Origin: an uncultured Eggerthellaceae bacterium
GTDB taxonomy: Bacteria > Actinomycetota > Coriobacteriia > Coriobacteriales > Eggerthellaceae
DNA: 10,674 bases
NCBI GenBank assembly: GCA_949450265.1
Contig: CASTMW010000050.1
Coordinates: forward strand, 1-10,674
Direction: 5' to 3'
Every line of letters starts with the position of its first letter. Position 1 is the stretch's first letter. The position numbers and the translations under genes were made by a program. This document shows, in pieces, positions 1-5,880 of the stretch. The notes under the pieces are model-generated. The model saw only the letters and a program-made list of their open reading frames with translations. It searched no databases and was not told the DNA's origin.

Positions 1-516
1 CATCTCATGGACTACCAGTCCATGCTTGTTCTGAGCCATTTCAAGGGACATCCTATGGGCGGTTTCGGTGGTGCTCTTAAGCAACTCTCCATCGGATGCG
101 CTTCTAACGCTGGGAAGGTCCTCATCCATACTGGTGCGGCCAGCACCGTTCAAGGGGACTTCTGGGATCAGCATGCTACGCAGGAGGATTTCCTAGAGGG
201 CATGGCAGAGGCCGCCGAGACGGTAGTGAACCACTTCGGTAGCAATTTGGCCTTCGTGAACATTGCCGTGAACCTTTCGGTGGATTGTGATTGCTGTGCG
301 GTGGCGGAGGATCCCTGCATGGCTGATATCGGCATCTTCGCATCCACCGATCCTGTTGCCATCGATCAAGCCTGCATTGATGCTGTATATCGCTCCGACG
401 ATCCAGGTCGTGACCACCTGGTCGAGCGCATCGAGTCGAAGCAGGGTACGAAGATCATCGATCATGCTGCGCGTCTGGGATATGGTAGTAAGGACTACGA
501 GCTGATCGAGGTTTAG
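1..516 (+). CDS. DUF362 family protein, C-terminal part (5' end outside window)
   Basis: The frame is open from base 1, so the true start lies to the left; 171 residues are visible. They match the C-terminal half of DUF362 (PF04015) proteins: a Lys-Gly-His block and a glycine-rich GGFGGALKQLSIGCAS stretch (visible residues 15-35), then a CDCC cluster with a further Cys at 106 (residues 96-106), then DIGIFASTDPVAIDQAC (109-125). Family members of this type usually carry a ferredoxin-like 4Fe-4S segment and are annotated as Fe-S binding proteins of unknown reaction; whether one is present here cannot be seen. The ATG at position 7 is internal to the fold and unlikely to be the start. The stop (514-516) is one base before the ribD ATG, so the two genes are very probably co-transcribed and translationally coupled. 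The family call is fairly sure; the function is unknown. Confidence 0.8.
   Translation, partial: HLMDYQSMLVLSHFKGHPMGGFGGALKQLSIGCASNAGKVLIHTGAASTVQGDFWDQHATQEDFLEGMAEAAETVVNHFGSNLAFVNIAVNLSVDCDCCAVAEDPCMADIGIFASTDPVAIDQACIDAVYRSDDPGRDHLVERIESKQGTKIIDHAARLGYGSKDYELIEV
508..511 (+). promoter_or_regulatory. Ribosome binding site for ribD, inside the DUF362 gene
   Basis: GAGG lies 6 nt before the ATG at 518, within the last codons of the upstream gene. It favours the ATG at 518 over the in-frame ATGs at 539 and 575, which have no Shine-Dalgarno sequence. Confidence 0.5.
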
Positions 517-517
517 G

Positions 518-1747
518 ATGCCGACCGACGCCTACCCCATGGCTCGTGCCGACCATGCGACCGATGCTCACTTCATGGCGCGCGCGCTCGCGCTGGCTGC
601 GCGCGGCGGGGGATGGGTCAGCCCGAATCCGCAGGTGGGTTGTGTCATCGTGCGCGATGGGCAGCTGCTCGGCGAAGGATGGCACGCGCGGTATGGGGCG
701 CCTCATGCCGAACGCGAAGCGCTGGCCGCATGCCAGCGTGCAGGTGCCGATCCGGCGGGTGCAACAGCATATGTGACGCTCGAGCCCTGCGCACACACCG
801 GCAAGCAACCGCCTTGCTGCGAGGCGCTCATCGAGGCACGCGTGGCGCGCGTGGTGGTGGGTTCGGCCGACCCCAATCCGCTGGTCGCAGGCAAGGGCAT
901 CGCGGCGTTGCGCGCGGCGGGCATCGAAGTAACTGAAGGCGTCATGTGTGCAGAATGCGACGCCATCAACCGTGCGTTCTTCCACTTCATCACCACGGGG
1001 CGCCCCTTGGTCGTGGCGAAGTACGCCATGACGCTCGACGGCAGGATCGCTACGCGCACGGGCGCATCGCAGTGGATCACGGGCGAAGCTGCGCGCAGGC
1101 GGGTGCACGAAGACCGTGCTCGTGCGGCCGCCATCATGGTGGGGGTGGGCACTGTGCTGGCCGATGATCCCCTACTGACGGCGCGCGATGTGGAAGGCGC
1201 TGGCCAAGATGGGTGCCTCGATGCTTGCCGAGGTACCCGCCAAAGCATCCACCAGCCAACGCGCATCGTCTGCGACACGCACCTGCGCACGCCGCTGGAA
1301 AGCCAGCTCGTGCACACCGCCCAGGAATGGCCAACGCTTATCGCGACCAGCGCGGATGATCCGGCACGCGTTCGCGCCTTCGAGGACGCAGGCTGTGTGG
1401 TACTGATAGTGCCGCCGGGTCCAGATGGTCACCTTTCGCTTTCGGCGCTCATCGAGGCGCTCGGCCAGCAAGCCATCCAGAACGTCATCGTGGAGGGAGG
1501 CAGCGCGCTTTTTGGGTCGCTCTTCGACGAGCGCTTGGTCGATCGGGTGCAGGTATACATCGCGCCGAAGGTGTTCGGTGGCGCATCGGCACCCACGCCC
1601 ATCGCGGGCACCGGCGTGGCGTGCCCGTCCGATGCTGCCGTGCTCGAAGGTATCACCACCACCACGCTGGGATCCGATATCCTGGTCGAAGGCAATGTCC
1701 GCTATGCGGACACAAGCAAGGAGGCGCCATGTTCACAGGCATCATAG
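518..1747 (+). CDS. ribD: Bifunctional riboflavin biosynthesis protein RibD (deaminase/reductase)
   Basis: RibD deaminates the pyrimidinone made by GTP cyclohydrolase II and then reduces the ribosyl side chain with NADPH, giving 5-amino-6-ribitylaminouracil precursor for lumazine synthase. The 409-residue protein has the cytidine-deaminase-type domain first: SPNPQVGCVIV (35-45), the zinc site HAE (63-65), and a PC...PPC pair with Cys91 and Cys100. The reductase domain begins near residue 163 (RPLVVAKYAMTLDGRIA) and keeps VGVGTVLADDPLLTAR and the VEGGSALFGSL motif (325-335). Length is near the top of the usual range because of an N-terminal extension of about 17 residues and a loop of extra residues around 224-245. 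The last 19 nt overlap ribE. Identification is secure. Confidence 0.96.
   Translation: MPTDAYPMARADHATDAHFMARALALAARGGGWVSPNPQVGCVIVRDGQLLGEGWHARYGAPHAEREALAACQRAGADPAGATAYVTLEPCAHTGKQPPCCEALIEARVARVVVGSADPNPLVAGKGIAALRAAGIEVTEGVMCAECDAINRAFFHFITTGRPLVVAKYAMTLDGRIATRTGASQWITGEAARRRVHEDRARAAAIMVGVGTVLADDPLLTARDVEGAGQDGCLDACRGTRQSIHQPTRIVCDTHLRTPLESQLVHTAQEWPTLIATSADDPARVRAFEDAGCVVLIVPPGPDGHLSLSALIEALGQQAIQNVIVEGGSALFGSLFDERLVDRVQVYIAPKVFGGASAPTPIAGTGVACPSDAAVLEGITTTTLGSDILVEGNVRYADTSKEAPCSQAS
1718..1724 (+). promoter_or_regulatory. Ribosome binding site deciding the ribE start
   Basis: AAGGAGG, inside the 3' end of ribD, ends 4 nt before the ATG at 1729. It fixes the ribE start at the conserved Met-Phe-Thr-Gly terminus rather than an in-frame ATG 108 nt upstream, which would add an unrelated 36-residue tail. 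Confidence 0.8.
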
Positions 1748-2373
1748 AAGAGGTGGGCAGCATCCGCCGCATCGTTTCTGGTGCTCGTTCTGCCGCCATC
1801 GAAGTTCGCGCCACCACGGTGCTCGAGGGCACGAAGCGGGGGGATAGTATCAGCGTGAACGGGGTCTGTCTGACGGTGACCAGCCTTGCCCCTGACGGCT
1901 TCACCGCCGACGCGATGCCTGAGACGCTGGCGCGCACGGACCTAGGTGAGCTGCGCTGCGACAGCCCCGTGAACCTGGAGCGAGCGCTGCGTCTCTCCGA
2001 TCGTTTGGGTGGCCATATCGTGTCGGGGCACATCGACGGCACGGCGCGCATCGCCTCTGTGCACCAGGACGACAACGCCGTGCGCATCCGCCTGTCTGCC
2101 GATCCCGCCATCACCCGCGGCATCGTGGAGAAGGGGTCGGTGGCGCTCGACGGCATCAGCCTGACGGTTACGGCGGTGGATGCCACCTCCTTCGAGGTGT
2201 CGGTCATCCCACATACGTTCGCCAACACCACGCTGGGCACGCGCCACCAGGGAGACGCATTGAACGTGGAGTGCGATATCATAGGGAAGTACGTGGAACG
2301 ACTAACGGAACTGCAAGAACTGCAAGAGCCTGCAGGCATCACGATGGGCTTCCTGGCTGAGAATGGCTTCTAG
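1729..2373 (+). CDS. ribE: Riboflavin synthase, alpha subunit
   Basis: Riboflavin synthase dismutates two molecules of 6,7-dimethyl-8-ribityllumazine into riboflavin and 5-amino-6-ribitylaminouracil. The 214-residue product begins with the invariant MFTGIIEE and has two tandem lumazine-binding domains. The first carries SVNGVCLTV (42-50) and GGHIVSGHIDG (94-104); the second carries ALDGISLTVTAV (139-150), IPHTFANTTLG (160-170) and VECDIIGKYVERL (180-192). Length equals that of well-studied homologues (about 210-215 residues). It overlaps ribD by 19 nt and is followed 24 nt later by ribH, consistent with one operon. The gene is called ribE here; in Bacillus naming it is also ribE, while some databases use ribC. 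Confidence 0.97.
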   Translation: MFTGIIEEVGSIRRIVSGARSAAIEVRATTVLEGTKRGDSISVNGVCLTVTSLAPDGFTADAMPETLARTDLGELRCDSPVNLERALRLSDRLGGHIVSGHIDGTARIASVHQDDNAVRIRLSADPAITRGIVEKGSVALDGISLTVTAVDATSFEVSVIPHTFANTTLGTRHQGDALNVECDIIGKYVERLTELQELQEPAGITMGFLAENGF

Positions 2374-2385
2374 CGGATCGAACGA

Positions 2386-2392
2386 AAGGTGG
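2386..2392 (+). promoter_or_regulatory. Ribosome binding site deciding the ribH start
   Basis: AAGGTGG ends 5 nt before the ATG at 2398. The in-frame GTG at 2389 lies inside this Shine-Dalgarno sequence and so cannot use it; ATG 2398 is preferred. Confidence 0.65.
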
Positions 2393-2397
2393 CAGGC

Positions 2398-2862
2398 ATG
2401 ACGGTATTCCAAGGCGATCTGGTCGCGAAGGACGCGCGCTTCGGCATCGTGGCGGGGCGCTTCAATGATTTCATCACCTCGCGGCTGCTCAGCGGGGCTC
2501 AAGATGCGCTGGTGCGTCGCCAGGTGCCCACAGAGAACATCGACGTGGCCTGGGTGCCCGGGGCGTTCGAGATACCGCTCGTGGCGAAGAGGATGGCCGA
2601 GAGCGGCCGCTACGACGCGGTTATCTGTCTGGGGGCGGTCATTCGTGGGGCCACCACGCACTACGACTATGTGTGCGCTGAGGTCAGCAAGGGCATCGCT
2701 CAGGTCAGCATGCAGACGAACGTGCCGGTCATGTTCGGCGTCATTACCACCGACACTATCGAACAGGCCATCGAGCGTGCTGGCAGCAAGGCGGGCAACA
2801 AGGGAAGCGAATGCGCTGAGGGCGCCATCGAAATGGTGAACCTCATGCGCGCTATCGGCTGA
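2398..2862 (+). CDS. ribH: 6,7-dimethyl-8-ribityllumazine synthase
   Basis: RibH condenses 5-amino-6-ribitylaminouracil with 3,4-dihydroxy-2-butanone 4-phosphate to give the lumazine substrate of RibE; family members assemble into pentamers or 60-subunit shells. From ATG 2398 the protein has 154 residues, the normal length. Visible motifs: GIVAGRFNDFI near the start (substrate pocket with Phe22), WVPGAFEIPLVAK (52-64), GAVIRGATTHYDYV (79-92) containing the catalytic His88, FGVITTDTIEQAIERAG (113-129) and KAGNKGSE (131-138). Starting at GTG 2389 would add three residues and align less well with homologues. It lies 24 nt downstream of ribE. No DHBP synthase or GTP cyclohydrolase II gene sits between them. 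Identification is secure. Confidence 0.96.
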   Translation: MTVFQGDLVAKDARFGIVAGRFNDFITSRLLSGAQDALVRRQVPTENIDVAWVPGAFEIPLVAKRMAESGRYDAVICLGAVIRGATTHYDYVCAEVSKGIAQVSMQTNVPVMFGVITTDTIEQAIERAGSKAGNKGSECAEGAIEMVNLMRAIG

Positions 2863-2912
2863 TCCGGTCTGCCCGCACCGCATCAACGTCGAAGAAGAGC
2901 GCAAGGAACACG

Positions 2913-3869
2913 ATGTCTGTCCATTACGAGCTCCGCTCAACGGGGGTCATACAGGCAAGCGATCTTGCCTCCGAATTGGTGGAGGTATCCGCCGACGATG
3001 CGGCTGCCAGCACGCTGCCCATCGTGGAAGTGCTGACGCCCGGGCAGTTCTGCCAGCTTGGGCTAGAGGATTGCAATGATCTGACCACATCCGAAACGCT
3101 GACGAACGCCGAGAGCAACTACGTGGACATCTACCAGAACCACGTGATGGGATCCTTTTCCGTGCCGTCCCGCTCGATCGAAGCGGTGGACCCCGACACG
3201 TTCGCCTTCTTCCTGAACAAGCATAAGCTGGTTTTCGTGGACAACGGCACTACTGCCGAAGAGGTGCTCTCGCAGATCGTCCAGGCAGGTGTGCTGCGCA
3301 CCACGTCCACGATCCATTGCCTGTATGTGTTCATGAAGTACCTGATGCTGGACGATCTTGATTATCTGGGCACGGTGGAAGATGGCATGGAGGATCTGGA
3401 AGAGGCCATGATGGACCTCAACAACGAAGTGCGCACGTCCCAGATCATGGGGTACCGTCGTCTGTCCATGCGCTTCGCGGCGTTCTATCAACAGCTTGCC
3501 ACTATGGCTGCCATGCTCTCCGACAACGAGAATAAGATGATGACGCGCGAAGAGGCACGCCAATTCGACCATATCGAGAATCTGGCCGATCGGTTGAGCA
3601 GTCGCGCCGACACGCTACGCGAATACAGCCTGCAGCTGCATGAACTGCATCAGACCCATATCGATCTGCGACAGAACTCCATCATGCAGCTGCTCACCAT
3701 CGTTACCGTGATGCTGGCACCCATGACGCTGGTCACGGGGTGGTTCGGCATGAATCTGACCACGCTGCCCGGCGAGAGCGTCCCCTTCATGTGGGCGGCG
3801 CTGATTGGGCTGTTCTTCGTGTGCGCGGGCGGCCTGCTGGTGCTGTTCCACCGGAAGCGGTGGCTCTGA
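2913..3869 (+). CDS. corA: CorA-family divalent cation (Mg2+) transporter
   Basis: CorA proteins are pentameric inner-membrane channels that admit Mg2+ and sometimes Co2+ or Ni2+. The 318-residue product has the family's layout: a cytoplasmic alpha/beta N-terminal domain (1-130), a long acidic helical stalk (about 150-255, with EDGMEDLEEAMMDLNNEV near 156-173), a first membrane helix at about 257-277, the signature Gly-Met-Asn at 279-281 (context GWFGMN), a short loop and a second helix at about 291-312, ending in the basic RKRWL tail. Length matches CorA (about 316). AAGGAA at 2903-2908 gives a good ribosome site for ATG 2913. It starts 50 nt after ribH with no obvious promoter or terminator between, so it may be read through from the rib operon. 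ZntB-type Zn2+ transport is a less likely alternative; the ion cannot be settled from sequence. Confidence 0.9.
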   Translation: MSVHYELRSTGVIQASDLASELVEVSADDAAASTLPIVEVLTPGQFCQLGLEDCNDLTTSETLTNAESNYVDIYQNHVMGSFSVPSRSIEAVDPDTFAFFLNKHKLVFVDNGTTAEEVLSQIVQAGVLRTTSTIHCLYVFMKYLMLDDLDYLGTVEDGMEDLEEAMMDLNNEVRTSQIMGYRRLSMRFAAFYQQLATMAAMLSDNENKMMTREEARQFDHIENLADRLSSRADTLREYSLQLHELHQTHIDLRQNSIMQLLTIVTVMLAPMTLVTGWFGMNLTTLPGESVPFMWAALIGLFFVCAGGLLVLFHRKRWL

Positions 3870-3902
3870 GACATAGCGTGCCGCCGCACTCCTTTGGCTT
3901 GG

Positions 3903-4469
3903 CTACACGCCCTTGGCGAAGACGATGCTATCCAGTGAACCCAGCGAGTTATTGCCTGCCACCGGTTCCCACATGTTGTCGTTCAGCTTGTATTCGATGG
4001 TGGCCGTCTCGGTGACGATCTCGGTCTCGTCGAACGCCTGCATGACGGCCTCGCCCAGCTTGTTCATCTTCTCTTCGTCGGTCATGCTAGCAAGGTCCGG
4101 ATCGGCGGTCAGCGTCTGAGCCACTTCGTTGACGCGGTTGGTGAAGTCAGAGCTGCTCTTCGAGATGATGGTCACGGTTGCGTTAGCGGTATCGCCATTC
4201 ACCTGCACATCGTCGATGCTGTAGTCAAAGCCATCTAGCACTGCTGCAGCGAACTCCTGCGAGTCGATGCCCATCTCGTTAAGGCCCTCGTTCTCCATGA
4301 CGGTGGCGATGCTGCTCATGGCCGATTCGTCCTGATTTTTGAACGTGTCCAATTCCTCGGTAAGTTTCTCGCGGATCAACTGCTCGTTGCTTTGGCCGCA
4401 GCCGATGAGGCACAGTGCTCCTGCGACCAGTGCGCCCGCGGCAATGATCGCAACGATCTTCTTCATCAT
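3903..4469 (-). CDS. Small secreted lipoprotein of unknown function
   Basis: The 188-residue product starts with Lys-Lys and a hydrophobic stretch (5-22) ending in a lipobox Leu-Ile-Gly-Cys (21-24), so it should be exported, lipid-modified on Cys24 and held at the outer face of the membrane. The mature part is acidic and helix-rich at first (EQLIREKLTEELDTFKNQ, 29-46), then has beta-type segments (DGFDYSIDDVQV; TANATVTII) and a C-terminal YKLNDNMWEPV patch. This layout recalls small Gram-positive lipoproteins with DUF4878 or DUF5105-like domains, but I cannot confirm a family. The double ATG at 4469/4466 is chosen because GAAGGG (4477-4482) sits 7 nt upstream; the longer frame to 4544 would bury the signal peptide. 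It is convergent with corA (33-nt gap) and divergent from ackA. Confidence 0.85.
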   Translation of the reverse strand: MMKKIVAIIAAGALVAGALCLIGCGQSNEQLIREKLTEELDTFKNQDESAMSSIATVMENEGLNEMGIDSQEFAAAVLDGFDYSIDDVQVNGDTANATVTIISKSSSDFTNRVNEVAQTLTADPDLASMTDEEKMNKLGEAVMQAFDETEIVTETATIEYKLNDNMWEPVAGNNSLGSLDSIVFAKGV

Positions 4470-4487
4470 AGTGTTGCCCTTCCCTTC

Positions 4488-4509
4488 TCGATCGGCGTTC
4501 GATCGGTGT
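4488..4509. repeat. Two tandem 11-bp direct repeats (possible operator)
   Basis: TCGATCGGCGT (4488-4498) is followed directly by TCGATCGGTGT (4499-4509), differing at one base. Each unit holds the palindrome CGATCG, and the 11-bp period places both on the same face of the helix. The repeat lies 18 nt beyond the lipoprotein start codon, just upstream of its ribosome site, so it could be an operator or part of the 5' leader. Function is inferred only from position and symmetry. Confidence 0.5.
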
Positions 4510-4562
4510 CTTCCCGTCTTTTCCGTTCCATGACGGTATGGCACAGCTTACGTCAATTCGCC

Positions 4563-4568
4563 TATATT
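4563..4568 (+). promoter_or_regulatory. Candidate -10 element for ackA
   Basis: TATATT differs from TATAAT at one position and lies 80 nt before the ackA start. No good -35 is found 16-18 nt upstream, so the call is weak. Confidence 0.3.
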
Positions 4569-4590
4569 GGATAGCAGGATATCACGGGTC

Positions 4591-4618
4591 CTTGCATCGG
4601 GTTCGATCCGTGAGCAAG
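4591..4618 (+). other. Hairpin in the ackA leader
   Basis: CTTGC (4591-4595) pairs with GCAAG (4614-4618); inside, CGG (4598-4600) can pair with CCG (4608-4610) around the loop GTTCGAT. It sits 20 nt before the ribosome site and could tune translation or stability. It is modest in size and may be chance. Confidence 0.35.
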
Positions 4619-4637
4619 CCGAAACCATGGCATCGAC

Positions 4638-4644
4638 AGGAGGT
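4638..4644 (+). promoter_or_regulatory. Ribosome binding site deciding the ackA start
   Basis: AGGAGGT ends 4 nt before ATG 4649. It rules out the in-frame ATG at 4538, which would add 37 residues ahead of the conserved N-terminal beta strand. Confidence 0.85.
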
Positions 4645-4648
4645 ACGC

Positions 4649-5854
4649 ATGATCGTACTGGTGGTGAACGCGGGAAGCTCTACCCTGAAATGCCAGCTGG
4701 TCCAGACCGATGGCAAGGTGCGCCTCATGAAGGCGTTGGCCGAGCGCATTGGAGCACCTGGTTCGTCGATGGAGGTCGCCTTCGCGCCCGATTTTCACGA
4801 GCGCACGGTGCTGGTGGAAGGGTGCAGCGTGCCGGAGTGCTTGGGTATCTTGTTGGACATGTTGCAAGACGACCCGGATTCTCCCATCGGCAGCCTGGAC
4901 GAGATACGGGCTATCGGCAATCGTATCGTGGCAGGGGGTGAACGCTTCAGTGAATCCGTGTTGGTTGACGATGGCGTGCTCGAAGAGCTCACGCGCTGCG
5001 AAGAGCTGGCGCCCCTGCACAATCCACCCGCTGATGCGTGCATCCGGTTGCTGCGGGAGCGCTTGCCACACACGCCCGAGGTGGCGGTATTCGACACGGC
5101 GTTCCACACCACCATGCCGCCGAAGGCCTACATGTATCCGCTGCCGCAGCGCTACTATCAAGACTACGGCATCCGGCGGTATGGCGCGCATGGCACCTCG
5201 CATCGCTATGCGGCGCAGCAGGCGGCGAACCTGCTGGGGCGCCCCTTGGAGGATCTGGGGCTGATCACGTGCCATTTGGGCAATGGCGGTTCTATCACGG
5301 CGGTCAACCATGGTGTCTCCATCGACACCACCATGGGATTCACGCCGCTCGAGGGTCTCATGATGGGCACGCGGTCCGGCTCCATCGATCCGGCCATCGT
5401 CACCTATATCATGCGGCGCGACGGCATCAGCTTCGAAGAGATGGACCGCATCCTGAATAAGGATTCGGGCATCCTAGGCGTCAGCGGCCTGTCGGCCGAC
5501 ATGCGCGATGTGCTGGCGGCGGCCGACGAAGGGAACGCCGATGCGGCGTTGGCGGTGGACATGTACGTCTATCGAGTACAGAAGGCCATCGGCAGCTTCT
5601 ATGCGGCCATGACGCGCACCGATGTGGTGGTCATGACGGCGGGCATCGGCGAGAACTCGGCCGAACTGCGCGAGCGCATCTTCGCGGGCCTGGCGCATAT
5701 GGGTATGATCCTGGATCGGGACCGCAACGATGTGACCGGGCAGATCGGGGTGAACCGCATCATCTCCATCGACGACAGCCCCATCAAGATATGCGTGGTG
5801 ACCACCGATGAAGAGATGCGCATCGCGCGCGAGACCAGCGCGTTGGTCGGTTAG
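4649..5854 (+). CDS. ackA: Acetate kinase
   Basis: Acetate kinase interconverts acetyl phosphate + ADP with acetate + ATP, the substrate-level ATP step of acetate formation. The 401-residue protein has the ASKHA fold signatures: VVNAGSSTLK (5-14) for phosphate contact, ELAPLHNPP (119-127), VFDTAFHTTMPPKAYMY with Asp149, YGAHGTSH (178-185) with catalytic-site His181, TCHLGNGGSITAV (207-219), MGFTPLEGLMMGTRSGSIDPA with Arg242, and TAGIGENS (330-337). Arg92 is kept. Relative to the Methanosarcina thermophila enzyme, the pocket Phe before His181 is Ala, and the HRVVHGGE block reads NRIVAGGE. A similar VAGGE / YGAHGTSH pattern occurs, as I recall, in acetate kinases of lactic acid bacteria. No phosphotransacetylase gene is adjacent. 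It converges with galU, 26 nt away. Confidence 0.95.
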   Translation: MIVLVVNAGSSTLKCQLVQTDGKVRLMKALAERIGAPGSSMEVAFAPDFHERTVLVEGCSVPECLGILLDMLQDDPDSPIGSLDEIRAIGNRIVAGGERFSESVLVDDGVLEELTRCEELAPLHNPPADACIRLLRERLPHTPEVAVFDTAFHTTMPPKAYMYPLPQRYYQDYGIRRYGAHGTSHRYAAQQAANLLGRPLEDLGLITCHLGNGGSITAVNHGVSIDTTMGFTPLEGLMMGTRSGSIDPAIVTYIMRRDGISFEEMDRILNKDSGILGVSGLSADMRDVLAAADEGNADAALAVDMYVYRVQKAIGSFYAAMTRTDVVVMTAGIGENSAELRERIFAGLAHMGMILDRDRNDVTGQIGVNRIISIDDSPIKICVVTTDEEMRIARETSALVG

Positions 5855-5880
5855 GGTGGCAGTTTCTGTGAACCGGTAGG

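Larger units (their letters stand above)
4470..4648. other. Divergent intergenic region between lipoprotein gene and ackA
   Basis: This 179-nt region must hold the control signals of both flanking genes. It contains an 11-bp tandem repeat (4488-4509), an imperfect inverted repeat GTtCCAT / ATGGcAC with a 6-nt centre (4525-4544), a -10-like TATATT (4563-4568), a short hairpin (4591-4618) and the ackA ribosome site. No convincing -35 accompanies the TATATT. No small gene is seen. Confidence 0.6.

Noticed and set aside
455..1108. Minus-strand open frame of 217 codons opposite ribD
   Set aside because: Shadow of GC-rich ribD codons; composition dominated by Arg, His and Cys, no motif.
1653..2342. 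Minus-strand open frame of 229 codons opposite ribE
   Set aside because: Low-complexity Ser/Arg/Thr/Pro product in the shadow of a securely identified gene.
3908..3918. CGCC-CTT-GGCG mini-hairpin as a corA/lipoprotein bidirectional terminator
   Set aside because: Only 4 bp, inside the lipoprotein coding end, no T-run.
4599..4609. GGGTTCGATCC, resembling a tRNA T-arm
   Set aside because: The flanks do not form the 5-bp T stem, and no anticodon, D-arm or acceptor stem is found around it.
4562..5311. Minus-strand open frame of 249 codons opposite ackA
   Set aside because: No domain, no ribosome site, and ackA on the other strand is certain.
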